Of a DNA stretch of 20,526 nt, positions 13,295 to 20,526 are shown piece by piece. Made by a program: the position numbers and the translations under genes. The stretch is from the NCBI GenBank assembly GCA_937958295.1, contig CALFEY010000166.1, positions 1 through 20,526 on the forward strand, in the 5' to 3' direction. Numbering within the stretch: the first letter of the stretch is position 1; each line of letters begins with the position of its first letter. The notes beneath the pieces are model-generated. The model had not been told where the DNA came from and did no database searches. It saw nothing but the letters and a program-made list of their open reading frames with translations. The stretch is from an uncultured Pseudomonadota bacterium. Lineage in GTDB: Bacteria; Pseudomonadota; Gammaproteobacteria; Burkholderiales; Casimicrobiaceae.

Positions 13295-14322
13295 GCGGCC
13301 CCGCATCGATGTCCCTTTCCAGCGATGCGCCAGTGGGCGACGGCTCGCGCGTGCCGGCCGCGCCGTCCCGCGACGACCTCGTGATCGACGTGCGCGGCCT
13401 GAACAAGTCCTTCGGCGACAAGCACGTGGTGGTCGACCTGTCCATGCAGGTGCGTCGCGGCGAGATCTTCGGCTTTCTCGGGCCCAACGGCAGCGGCAAG
13501 ACCACCTCCATCCGCCTCATGTGCGGCCTGCTCACGCCCGATGCCGGCGCGGGGACCTGCCTAGGCTACGACATCCGCACACAGTCCGCCGCGATCAAGC
13601 GCCACGTGGGCTACATGACGCAGCGCTTCTCGTTCTGGGACGACCTTACCCTGCGCGAAAACCTCGATTTCGTAGCCCGCGTCTACCAGATGGACGATCG
13701 CGCCGCGGCCGTCGATCGCGCGTTGCACGAGCTCGGCCTCACCGGCCGTGCGCGCCAGCTCACGGGCACGCTGTCGGGAGGCTGGAAGCAGCGGGTCGCA
13801 CGCGCCTCGTGCATGCTGCACCGGCCGCAACTCCTGCTGCTCGACGAGCCCACTGCGGGCGTCGATCCGAATGCCCGCCGCGAGTTCTGGGAGGAGCTGC
13901 ATCGCCTCGCGGCGCAGGGCATCTCGGTGCTCGTCAGCACTCACTACATGGACGAGGCGCTGCGCTGCCACAAGCTCGCCTACATCGCCTACGGCCGCCT
14001 GCTGGCCCAGGGAACGGCCGCCGAGGTGATCGCCGCGCAGCGGCTCACCACGCTCGAGGTGCGCGGGCCCGATCTCAACGCGTTCGTCCTGCGCTTGCGC
14101 GGCATGCCGGGGGTCGAGCAGACGGCGGCCTTCGGCGATACGCTGCACGTCACCGGCCGCGACCGCCCGCAGCTCGAGAGCGCGCTCGCCGCCGCCACGC
14201 AAGGCGGCGGGTATCGCATCACCCCCGTCGATACGGGGCTCGAGGATGTCTTCATCCACCTGATGCAGGGCGCGGCCGACAACTGGGCGCCCGAGGCCTC
14301 CGGCAGGCAGAGGGCTGCGTGA
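13291..14322 (+). CDS. ABC exporter ATP-binding protein
   Basis: Nucleotide-binding subunit that powers the exporter by ATP hydrolysis on the cytoplasmic face of the inner membrane; 343 aa with one ATPase domain. Walker A is GPNGSGKT (64-71), the Q-loop glutamine is Q111 (YMTQRFS), the signature is LSGGWKQR (161-168), Walker B is LLLLDEP (181-187, catalytic E186), and the switch histidine is H218 (STHYMDEA). The C-terminal third (about 250-325) resembles the accessory region of drug-export ATPases (VDTGLEDVFIHLM). It overlaps the adaptor gene by 4 bp upstream (ATGA) and the permease gene by 4 bp downstream (GTGA). E. coli YbhF carries two ATPase domains, so this is a simpler one-domain form that presumably dimerises. 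Confidence 0.94.
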   Translation: MSGPASMSLSSDAPVGDGSRVPAAPSRDDLVIDVRGLNKSFGDKHVVVDLSMQVRRGEIFGFLGPNGSGKTTSIRLMCGLLTPDAGAGTCLGYDIRTQSAAIKRHVGYMTQRFSFWDDLTLRENLDFVARVYQMDDRAAAVDRALHELGLTGRARQLTGTLSGGWKQRVARASCMLHRPQLLLLDEPTAGVDPNARREFWEELHRLAAQGISVLVSTHYMDEALRCHKLAYIAYGRLLAQGTAAEVIAAQRLTTLEVRGPDLNAFVLRLRGMPGVEQTAAFGDTLHVTGRDRPQLESALAAATQGGGYRITPVDTGLEDVFIHLMQGAADNWAPEASGRQRAA

Positions 14323-15494
14323 GCACGGCGGCGATGCGTCCGGCGCCGGCGGAAGGAGGCCATTCCTGGTTCTCGCTCGCCCGCTGGTGGGCCATGGTGA
14401 GCAAGGAGTTCCTTCAGCTTCGCCGCGACCGCGTGACCTTCGCGATGATCGTAGGCATTCCCATCATCCAGCTCACGCTCTTCGGCTACGCGATCAACAC
14501 CGATCCCAAGCACATGCCGACGGCGCTCGTCGTGGGGGACCGCAGCGAGTTCACGCGCTCGTTCGTGGCGGCGATGCACAACTCCGACTACTTCCGCATC
14601 ACCGGCGAACTGCCCGATGAGGAGGCCGGTCGTCGCGCGCTCGCGCAGGGCACCGCGCAGTTCGTACTGAACATCCCGGCCGGCTTCACGCAGCGGTTGC
14701 TGCGAGGGGAGCGTCCCGCGTTGCTGCTCGAGGCGGACGCCTCCGACCCCACCGCCACGGGCGCGGCGCTTGCCGCGTCGGCGCAGCTCGTGGAGGGCGT
14801 CGCGCGCAAGGACCTGTCCGGGCCGTACGCGGCGCTCGCGCCGTCGCCACCGCCGTTCGACGTGCTCGTGCACCGCCTCTACAACCCCGAGTCCGTCACG
14901 CAGTACAACATCGTGCCCGGCCTCATGGGCGTGATCCTCACCATGACGCTCGTGATGATGACGGGGCTCGCCATCACCCGCGAGCGCGAGCGCGGGACGA
15001 TGGAGAACCTCCTGGCCATGCCGCTCACGCCGCTCGAGGTGATGACCGGCAAGATCGTCCCCTACATCGCGATCGGGCTCGTTCAGGCCACCATCATCCT
15101 GCTCGCCGCCCGCTACGTGTTCGACGTGCCGTTCGTGGGGAGCGTGAGCGCGCTCTACAGCGCCGCGCTGCTCTTCATCGCCTGCCAGCTCACGGTGGGC
15201 ATCACGCTTTCCTCGCTCGCGGCCAACCAGCTGCAGGCGATGCAGTTCACCTTCTTCTACTTTCTGCCCAACATCCTCCTGTCGGGATTCATGTTCCCGT
15301 TCCGCGGGATGCCCGAATGGGCACAGTGGATCGGCAGCGTGCTGCCGCTCACCTATTTCAACCGCGTCGTGCGCGGCATCCTGCTCAAGGGCAACGACTG
15401 GCCCGACCTGTGGCCGAGCCTGTGGCCCCTCGCGGTGTTCGCGCTCGTGGTGATGGCCATCGCTGTGCGCTTCTACCGGCGCACGCTGGACTGA
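14319..15494 (+). CDS. ABC-2 type exporter permease
   Basis: Membrane subunit of the exporter, 391 aa, of the YbhS/YbhR/YhhJ type. Helix 1 is at about 40-58, followed by a large periplasmic domain (about 60-190). Five helices lie near 196-219, 246-266, 277-299, 308-329 and 367-385. The ABC-2 hallmark RERERGTMENLLAMPLTPLE (221-240) sits after helix 2, and an FLPNILLSGFMFPFRGMP segment precedes the final loop. I chose the GTG at 14319, which overlaps the ATPase stop (GTGA) as in the two upstream junctions. ATG 14334 is an alternative that removes five residues. Only one permease gene is present, so a homodimer is expected, unlike the YbhS/YbhR pair of E. coli. Confidence 0.93.
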   Translation: MSTAAMRPAPAEGGHSWFSLARWWAMVSKEFLQLRRDRVTFAMIVGIPIIQLTLFGYAINTDPKHMPTALVVGDRSEFTRSFVAAMHNSDYFRITGELPDEEAGRRALAQGTAQFVLNIPAGFTQRLLRGERPALLLEADASDPTATGAALAASAQLVEGVARKDLSGPYAALAPSPPPFDVLVHRLYNPESVTQYNIVPGLMGVILTMTLVMMTGLAITRERERGTMENLLAMPLTPLEVMTGKIVPYIAIGLVQATIILLAARYVFDVPFVGSVSALYSAALLFIACQLTVGITLSSLAANQLQAMQFTFFYFLPNILLSGFMFPFRGMPEWAQWIGSVLPLTYFNRVVRGILLKGNDWPDLWPSLWPLAVFALVVMAIAVRFYRRTLD

Positions 15495-15510
15495 AAGGAG
15501 AAACCTGTCC

Positions 15511-16971
15511 ATGCGCAACGTGCTCTTGCTCCTCGCCTGCGTGTTACTCGGCTCCGGGTGCATGGTAGGCCCGGACTACCGGGTGCCGGAGATGCCCGCC
15601 GCGGAGCGCTACACGACCGGGCCCGTCCCGGCGGCCGCGGGCATGCCTGCGGTGGTGCCGGGCGCGCCCATTCCCGACGCCTGGTGGACCGCATTCGGCT
15701 CGTCCGCCCTCGATGCGCTCGTGGCACGGGCGCTCGCGGGCAGCCCCACGCTCGACGAAGCACAAGCCCGCGTGCGGCAGGCGCAGGAGCTGCGCAATGC
15801 GCGGATCGGCGCCACCCAGTACCCGCGGGTGGACTTGACGGGGGGCGCGGTACGCCAGCGCGTGGATCCGGCGACCTTCGGCTTTCCCGAAGCGCCCAAC
15901 CCGGGGCCTTTCAACGTCTTCAGCCTGGGCGCCACGGTCACTTACGACTTCGACCTCTTCGGCGGCACGCGGCGCGAGCTCGAGGGCCTCGCGGCACAAG
16001 TCGATTACCGCCGCTACGAGCTCGAAGGGGCGCGGTCGATCCTGGCCGGCAGCGTGGTCATCATGGTCGTGCAGCGAGCCACGGCCCTGGCGCAGATCGA
16101 GGCCACGGAGGCGATCCTGGCCGCTCAGCGGCGCGAGCTCGCCATCCGCGAAGAGCGCTTCGTCGCCGGGGGCGTCGCGCGGGTCGACGTGCAGGCTCAG
16201 CGGGCCCTGGTGGCGCAGACCGAGGCGTCGCTGCCGCCCCTGCGCGCGGGCGTGGCGCTCGCCGGCCATCGCCTCGCGGTCCTGGTCGGCGAGCCTCCCG
16301 CCACCGCGAAGGTTCCGCTCGTGTCGCTGGCCGACCTGCGCCTGCCGAGCGCGGTGCCGCTGCGAGTGCCCGCCGAGCTCGTCCGGGCGCGTCCTGACAT
16401 CCGGGCCAGCGAGGCGCTGTTGCGCAAGGCGAGCGCCGACGTGGGCGTGGCCACGGCCGACCTCTATCCCCGACTCGTGATCTCTGCCGGCTTCTCCACC
16501 GGCCAGCTCGCCCTCGCAGACCTCTTCGGCAACGGCATCAACCTATGGAATCTGGGCTTCAACCTGGCCCAGCCCTTGTTCAGGGGCGGGGAGCTCAATG
16601 CGCGCAAGCGGGGCGCAGAAGCGGCCTACGACCAGGCCCTGGCGGCGTACCGGCAGACGATCCTGGCGTCGTTCGGCAACGTCGCCGACGTCCTGCGCTC
16701 CCTGGAAGCCGATGCGCAGGCCCACGCCGCCCGGGTAGAGCACGCCCGCGAGGCACGGGAGGTGTGGCGGATCACCGCTGAGCGCTATCGGCTGGGCGGG
16801 GTGAGCGAGCTCGCGGTCGTCGACAGCGAGCGGCAGTGGCGGGCGGCGGAAGTCGCCCGGATCGGGGCGGAAGGGGCCCGGCTGGCCGACGTGGCCACGC
16901 TCTACCAGGCCATGGGCGCCGGTGCCTCCCCGGCTGGCCGGGCCCCGGCCGCCGCGGCGGCCATGAGATGA
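15511..16971 (+). CDS. NodT-type outer-membrane efflux lipoprotein
   Basis: TolC-like outer-membrane channel, 486 aa, that should complete the tripartite exporter. The N-terminus is a short lipoprotein signal with Cys17 (LLGSGC) followed by MVGPDYRVP, the standard NodT/OprM-family opening. Two repeated halves of long amphipathic helices follow. The first contains NPTL-like GSPTLDEAQARVRQAQELRNA; the second contains RPDIRASEALLRKASADVGVATADLYPRL, then NLAQPLFRGGELNARKRGAEA in pieces. The C-terminus is Ala-rich. The start at 15511 is supported by a strong AAAGGAG site (15494-15500), 10 nt upstream. It lies 16 bp after the permease stop, so it is in the same operon but not overlapping. No terminator is visible before the rpsL promoter 35 bp downstream. 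Confidence 0.93.
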   Translation: MRNVLLLLACVLLGSGCMVGPDYRVPEMPAAERYTTGPVPAAAGMPAVVPGAPIPDAWWTAFGSSALDALVARALAGSPTLDEAQARVRQAQELRNARIGATQYPRVDLTGGAVRQRVDPATFGFPEAPNPGPFNVFSLGATVTYDFDLFGGTRRELEGLAAQVDYRRYELEGARSILAGSVVIMVVQRATALAQIEATEAILAAQRRELAIREERFVAGGVARVDVQAQRALVAQTEASLPPLRAGVALAGHRLAVLVGEPPATAKVPLVSLADLRLPSAVPLRVPAELVRARPDIRASEALLRKASADVGVATADLYPRLVISAGFSTGQLALADLFGNGINLWNLGFNLAQPLFRGGELNARKRGAEAAYDQALAAYRQTILASFGNVADVLRSLEADAQAHAARVEHAREAREVWRITAERYRLGGVSELAVVDSERQWRAAEVARIGAEGARLADVATLYQAMGAGASPAGRAPAAAAAMR

Positions 16972-17005
16972 GCGGCTTCCCCTTGGGAACGGCCCGTCCG
17001 GGCTG

Positions 17006-17035
17006 TTGACGTGGCCGTCGACATACCCCTATAAT
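17006..17035 (+). promoter_or_regulatory. Promoter of the str (rpsL-rpsG-fusA) operon
   Basis: TTGACG (17006-17011) and a perfect TATAAT (17030-17035) are separated by 18 bp. They match the sigma-70 consensus at five and six of six positions. The predicted start is near 17042. This is the strongest promoter-like sequence I found in the window and fits a highly expressed ribosomal operon. Confidence 0.9.
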
Positions 17036-17041
17036 CGCGGT

Positions 17042-17425
17042 CTTTTCGTCCTCCAGGCCGGAATTTTCAAGTTGCCCGGAGTGAACGCAAGCTGAGCGCA
17101 ACGCGTACCCGATGCGCGAGCGGCATGTGTAACGCATGCCCGGTCGATCGAGGCGCGGGAAGTACCCACCAGAGCAGCTCGAAGTCGGCGCGAAGCGAGC
17201 GCGAGCCTTGGCGTTGCGTCCCTTGCGGGACGCGCGCGGCAGCCGCGGCGTCGTTCGCGGCGGCAGCGGCACAGGGGAAGCGGTCAAGGCAGCACCAGCA
17301 ACATCGAGCAGCAACGGACAGTCGAGTAATACAGCGGAACGCGATTCGCAATGCAGCAGTTTCGCGAAGCCCACTAGGCCTTGCGGCGTTGCCCAAAGCA
17401 GCGTCGCACGAAACGGACAATCAGG
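17042..17425 (+). promoter_or_regulatory. Long (about 384 nt) 5' leader of the rpsL mRNA
   Basis: From the predicted start near 17042 to the rpsL ATG there is no convincing gene. Two clear hairpins are visible: GGCATG/CATGCC (17122-17127 with 17135-17140) and GCGTCCC/GGGACGC with a TTGC loop (17216-17222 with 17227-17233). Neither is followed by a T-tract. Two tiny frames occur: 6 codons at 17112-17132 (MREREHV-like reading MRERHV) and 8 codons at 17351-17377 (MQQFREAH). A control role (attenuation or ribosomal-protein feedback) is inference. I do not recognise a named RNA family. Confidence 0.5.
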
Positions 17426-17803
17426 ATGCCAACGATCAATCAGCTCGTGCGGAAGGGCCGCAAGCCCGCCGTGTCGAAAAGCAAGGTGCCGGCGCTCCAG
17501 GAGAGCCCACAGAAGCGCGGCGTATGCACGCGCGTCTACACCACCACGCCGAAGAAGCCGAACTCCGCCTTGCGCAAGGTCGCCAAGGTGCGCCTCACGA
17601 ATGGCTTCGAGGTCATCAGCTACATCGGCGGCGAAGGCCACAACCTGCAGGAGCACTCGGTGGTGCTCATCCGCGGCGGCCGCGTGAAGGACCTTCCGGG
17701 CGTGCGCTACCACATGGTGCGCGGCGCGCTCGATACCGCCGGCGTCAAGGACCGCAAGCAGGCGCGCTCGAAGTACGGCGCCAAGCGTCCCAAGGCGGCC
17801 TAA
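17426..17803 (+). CDS. rpsL: 30S ribosomal protein S12
   Basis: S12 sits at the decoding centre of the small subunit and affects accuracy; 125 aa, normal length. ATG 17426 gives the canonical MPTINQLVRKGRK start; an upstream in-frame ATG at 17381 would add 15 residues absent from the family. The Shine-Dalgarno is weak (CGGAC, about 8 nt upstream). The streptomycin-related lysines K43 (TTPKKPNS) and K88 (GGRVKDLPG) are both present, so the protein is predicted streptomycin-sensitive. The rest (RGVCTRVYTTTPKKPNSALR and GEGHNLQEHSVVLIRGGRV) is near-invariant in bacteria. It is the first gene of the str operon and is followed after 23 bp by rpsG. Confidence 0.98.
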   Translation: MPTINQLVRKGRKPAVSKSKVPALQESPQKRGVCTRVYTTTPKKPNSALRKVAKVRLTNGFEVISYIGGEGHNLQEHSVVLIRGGRVKDLPGVRYHMVRGALDTAGVKDRKQARSKYGAKRPKAA

Positions 17804-17826
17804 ACCCGATTCGATAAGAGGCATCC

Positions 17827-18297
17827 ATGCCACGTCGCAGAGAAGTCCCCAAGCGGGAGATCCTTCCCGATCCCAAATTCGCAAACACGGACGTCGCCAA
17901 GTTCATCAACGTGCTGATGGACAGCGGCAAGAAGTCCGTCGCCGAGCGGATCATCTACGGTGCGTTCGAGTCCATCTCCAAGAAGGGTGGCAAGGACCCG
18001 CTCGAGGTGTTCAACCAAGCCCTGCAGAACTCGCGGCCGATGGTCGAAGTGAAGAGCCGTCGCGTGGGCGGCGCCAACTTCCAGGTCCCGGTCGAAGTGC
18101 GCCCCGTGCGGCGCACTGCGCTCGCCATGCGTTGGCTGCGCGAGGCCGCCCGCAAGCGCGGCGAGAAGTCGATGGGCCAGCGCCTGGCCGCCGAACTGAT
18201 CGAGGCCTCCGAAGGTCGCGGCGGCGCGGTCAAGAAGCGCGAGGAAGTGCACCGCATGGCCGAAGCCAACAAGGCGTTCTCGCACTTTAGGTTCTAA
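17827..18297 (+). CDS. rpsG: 30S ribosomal protein S7
   Basis: S7 is a primary 16S rRNA-binding protein that organises the head of the small subunit; 156 aa, the usual bacterial length. The start MPRRREVPKREILPDPKF and the end ANKAFSHFRF are typical of betaproteobacteria. AAGAGG (17816-17821) lies 5 nt before the ATG. In E. coli, S7 represses translation of the str mRNA by binding the rpsL-rpsG spacer. Here that spacer is only 23 nt, too short for the large E. coli-type structure, so any feedback site would have to lie elsewhere or include coding sequence. Confidence 0.98.
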   Translation: MPRRREVPKREILPDPKFANTDVAKFINVLMDSGKKSVAERIIYGAFESISKKGGKDPLEVFNQALQNSRPMVEVKSRRVGGANFQVPVEVRPVRRTALAMRWLREAARKRGEKSMGQRLAAELIEASEGRGGAVKKREEVHRMAEANKAFSHFRF

Positions 18298-18322
18298 CAC
18301 CTACGAGTAATGCTCCCTTACC

Positions 18323-18347
18323 CGAGACGCGCGGATCGCGCGTCTCG
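18323..18347 (+). terminator. Strong hairpin in the rpsG-fusA spacer (attenuator or processing site)
   Basis: A perfect 11-bp stem (CGAGACGCGCG with CGCGCGTCTCG) has a 3-nt GAT loop and is followed only by ACTTTG. It lies 25 nt after the rpsG stop, in a 113-bp spacer. The weak T-tract suggests partial termination, an mRNA 3'-end stabiliser or an RNase site rather than full termination, since fusA must be expressed and I see no good promoter between. Confidence 0.6.
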
Positions 18348-18410
18348 ACTTTGTGATCGGGTCGGTGGGTATCCGCCAGCTCCGCAAAGCACCGAGTCCT
18401 GCTTAAGAAT

Positions 18411-20504
18411 ATGCCAAGAACCACTCCGATCGAACGGTATCGCAACATCGGCATCAGTGCCCACATTGATGCCGGCAAGACCACGACTACCGAGCGCATC
18501 CTGTTCTATACCGGCGTCTCCCACAAGATGGGCGAGGTCCATGACGGCGCGGCCGTGATGGACTGGATGGAGCAGGAACGCGAGCGCGGCATCACGATCA
18601 CCTCGGCCGCCACCACCTGCTTCTGGAAGGGGATGGACGGCAACTATCCCGAGCACCGCGTCAACATCATCGACACCCCGGGTCACGTCGACTTCACGAT
18701 CGAAGTCGAGCGCTCGATGCGCGTGCTCGACGGCGCGTGCATGGTGTACGACTCCGTGGGCGGTGTGCAGCCGCAGTCGGAAACGGTGTGGCGCCAGGCC
18801 AACAAGTACAAGGTGCCTCGCCTCGCGTTCGTCAACAAGATGGACCGTATCGGCGCCAACTTCTTCAAGGTCTACGACCAGATGAAGACGCGCCTGAAGG
18901 CCAACCCCGTGCCCATCCAGGTGCCCATCGGCGCCGAGGACAAGTTTGCCGGTGTGGTCGACCTCGTGAAGATGAAGGCCATCTACTGGGACGATGCCTC
19001 GCAGGGCATGAAGTACGAGGCGCGCGATATTCCGGCCGATCTCGTCGAGGTCTGCAAGGAGTGGCGCGAGAAGATGGTCGAGAGCGCCGCCGAGGCCGAC
19101 GAAGAGGTGATGAACAAGTACCTCGAGTCGGGCGACCTGTCGGAAGAAGAGATCAAGAAGGCGCTGCGCGCGCGGACCATCTCCGGCGAGATCGTACCGA
19201 TGCTCTGCGGCTCGGCGTTCAAGAACAAAGGCGTGCAGGCCATGCTCGACGCCGTGCTCGACTACATGCCCGCGCCCACGGACATCCCTCCGGTCAAGGG
19301 CGAGCTCGAGAATGGCACGATGGGCGAGCGCGCGCCGTCCGACGACGCGCCCTTTGCCGCGCTCGCGTTCAAGATCATGACCGATCCCTTCGTGGGCCAG
19401 CTCGTGTTCTTCCGCGTGTACTCCGGCGTGATCAATTCGGGCGACACGATCTACAACCCGATCAAGGGTCGCAAGGAGCGCATCGGTCGCATCCTGCAGA
19501 TGCACGCCAACCAGCGCGAGGACATCAAGGAAGTGCGCGCAGGCGACATCGCGGCGGCCGTGGGCCTCAAGGAAGCCACCACCGGCGACACGCTGTGCGA
19601 TCCGGCCAAGGAGATCACGCTCGAGAAGATGATCTTCCCCGAGCCCGTGATCCACGTCGCGGTGGAGCCCAAGACCAAAGCCGACCAGGAGAAGATGGGC
19701 GTGGCCCTCAATCGACTGGCGCAGGAAGACCCGTCGTTCCGCGTGCGTACCGACGAAGAGTCGGGCCAGACGATCATCTCCGGGATGGGCGAGCTCCACC
19801 TGGAAATCCTCGTCGACCGCATGAAGCGCGAGTTCGGCGTGGAAGCTAACGTCGGGGCGCCGCAGGTGGCGTATCGTGAGGCGATCCGCAAGCCGGTGCA
19901 GGTCGAAGGCAAGTTCGTCAAGCAGTCGGGCGGCCGCGGCCAGTACGGCCACGTGTGGATCAAGATGGAGCCGGGCGAGCAGGGCAAGGGCTTCGAGTTT
20001 GTCGACTCCATCAAGGGCGGCACCGTGCCCCGCGAGTACATCCCGGCGGTGGAAAAGGGCCTGCGCGAGACGCTGCCCAACGGCGTGCTCGCCGGCTACC
20101 CCGTCGTGGACGTCAAGGTCACGCTGTTCGACGGCAGCTACCACGACGTCGACTCGAACGAGAACGCGTTCAAGATGGCCGCGTCGATCGCCTTCAAGGA
20201 CGGCATGCGCAAGGCGAGCCCGGTGCTGCTCGAGCCGATGATGGCGGTCGAGGTCGAGACGCCCGAGGACTTCATGGGCAACGTCATGGGCGACCTGTCT
20301 TCCCGCCGTGGCATTGTCCAGGGTATGGAAGACCAGGTGGGCGGCATCAAGCTGGTCAAGGCCGAAGTTCCGCTGTCGGAAATGTTCGGTTATTCGACCA
20401 CGCTGCGTTCGCTGTCGCAGGGTCGCGCGACCTACTCGATGGAATTCAAGCATTACGCCGAGGCGCCGAAGAACGTCGCCGAAGCGGTCATTAACAAGAA
20501 GTAA
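18411..20504 (+). CDS. fusA: Elongation factor G
   Basis: GTPase that drives translocation of tRNA and mRNA on the ribosome and takes part in ribosome recycling; 697 aa, normal for bacterial EF-G. G1 is AHIDAGKTT (17-25), G3 is DTPGH (88-92), and G4 is NKMD (142-145). The G5 region is GSAFKNKG. Domain IV motifs such as SGGRGQYGHVWI, and the domain V segment (GDLSSRRGIVQGM), are intact. ATG 18411 gives the family start (MPRTTPIERYRNIGISAHID). The Shine-Dalgarno is weak (TTAAGAAT just before the ATG). It is the third gene of the str operon. No truncation or frame disturbance is seen. Confidence 0.98.
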   Translation: MPRTTPIERYRNIGISAHIDAGKTTTTERILFYTGVSHKMGEVHDGAAVMDWMEQERERGITITSAATTCFWKGMDGNYPEHRVNIIDTPGHVDFTIEVERSMRVLDGACMVYDSVGGVQPQSETVWRQANKYKVPRLAFVNKMDRIGANFFKVYDQMKTRLKANPVPIQVPIGAEDKFAGVVDLVKMKAIYWDDASQGMKYEARDIPADLVEVCKEWREKMVESAAEADEEVMNKYLESGDLSEEEIKKALRARTISGEIVPMLCGSAFKNKGVQAMLDAVLDYMPAPTDIPPVKGELENGTMGERAPSDDAPFAALAFKIMTDPFVGQLVFFRVYSGVINSGDTIYNPIKGRKERIGRILQMHANQREDIKEVRAGDIAAAVGLKEATTGDTLCDPAKEITLEKMIFPEPVIHVAVEPKTKADQEKMGVALNRLAQEDPSFRVRTDEESGQTIISGMGELHLEILVDRMKREFGVEANVGAPQVAYREAIRKPVQVEGKFVKQSGGRGQYGHVWIKMEPGEQGKGFEFVDSIKGGTVPREYIPAVEKGLRETLPNGVLAGYPVVDVKVTLFDGSYHDVDSNENAFKMAASIAFKDGMRKASPVLLEPMMAVEVETPEDFMGNVMGDLSSRRGIVQGMEDQVGGIKLVKAEVPLSEMFGYSTTLRSLSQGRATYSMEFKHYAEAPKNVAEAVINKK

Positions 20505-20523
20505 TCTGAATTGGGAGTGGAAA

Positions 20524-20526
20524 ATG
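20524..20526 (+). CDS. Start codon of the next gene, probably tuf (EF-Tu); rest outside window
   Basis: The last three bases are an ATG preceded by GGGAG (20513-20517) at a spacing of 6 nt, 19 bp after the fusA stop. The rpsL-rpsG-fusA order in proteobacteria is normally continued by tuf. No coding sequence beyond the start codon is available, so the identity rests on gene order alone. Confidence 0.5.

Noticed and set aside
16992..17003. Terminator for the exporter operon (GCCC-GTCC-GGGC)
   Set aside because: The stem is only 4 bp, no T-tract follows, and it runs into the rpsL -35 box. Read-through into the str operon cannot be excluded.
7090..17005. Recently acquired genomic island
   Set aside because: I found no integrase, transposase, tRNA or flanking direct repeats, and base composition looks the same as in the core genes. 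An older, lineage-level insertion remains possible.
17136..17687. 183-codon + strand open frame through the rpsL leader and into rpsL
   Set aside because: It is Arg/Ser/Ala-rich, out of frame with rpsL, resembles no family, and is expected by chance at this GC content.

Overview
The window is about 20.5 kb of high-GC DNA. It carries the end of the RNA polymerase (rif) cluster and the start of the ribosomal str operon of a proteobacterium. RpoB, RpoC, S12, S7 and EF-G are collinear on the + strand. The S7 start (MPRRREVPKREILPDPKF), its SHFRF end, and the S12 sequence look betaproteobacterial to me. The exact genus cannot be fixed by eye.

Layout. (1) 1-2747 is the 3' two-thirds of rpoB, followed by complete rpoC (2851-7089) and a perfect intrinsic terminator. 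(2) 7164-16971 is a cargo region between rpoC and rpsL, which are close neighbours in many betaproteobacteria. It holds an AEC-family permease, a secreted S8 (subtilisin-like) protease with two C-terminal 116-residue repeats, a convergent gene for a secreted protein carrying a diverged third copy of that repeat domain, and a five-gene efflux operon (TetR regulator, HlyD-type lipoprotein adaptor, ABC ATPase, ABC-2 permease, NodT-type outer-membrane factor). (3) 17006-20526 is the str operon: a strong sigma-70-type promoter, a leader of about 384 nt, rpsL, rpsG, a hairpin, fusA, and the ribosome-binding site and start codon of what is probably tuf.

How the genes work together. rpoB and rpoC encode the catalytic subunits of RNA polymerase. 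rpsL, rpsG, fusA and the presumed tuf encode the decoding and translocation machinery. The efflux operon encodes a complete envelope-spanning exporter with its own regulator. Its first four genes are joined by 4-bp start/stop overlaps and probably run from one promoter that overlaps an AT-rich palindromic site. The protease and the convergent secreted protein are linked by their shared domain and by a shared hairpin between their 3' ends.

Two results stand out. First, 22 bases inside rpoB (1195-1216) match the end of the Illumina TruSeq universal adapter and are followed by a run of ten A. Together with the family sequence this indicates that six codons (1209-1226) are a sequencing or polishing artefact, not biology. 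Second, the 116-residue Trp/Gly-rich module, twice in the protease and once in its neighbour, looks like an unnamed extracellular domain family. I see no CRISPR array, tRNA, rRNA, transposase or integrase.
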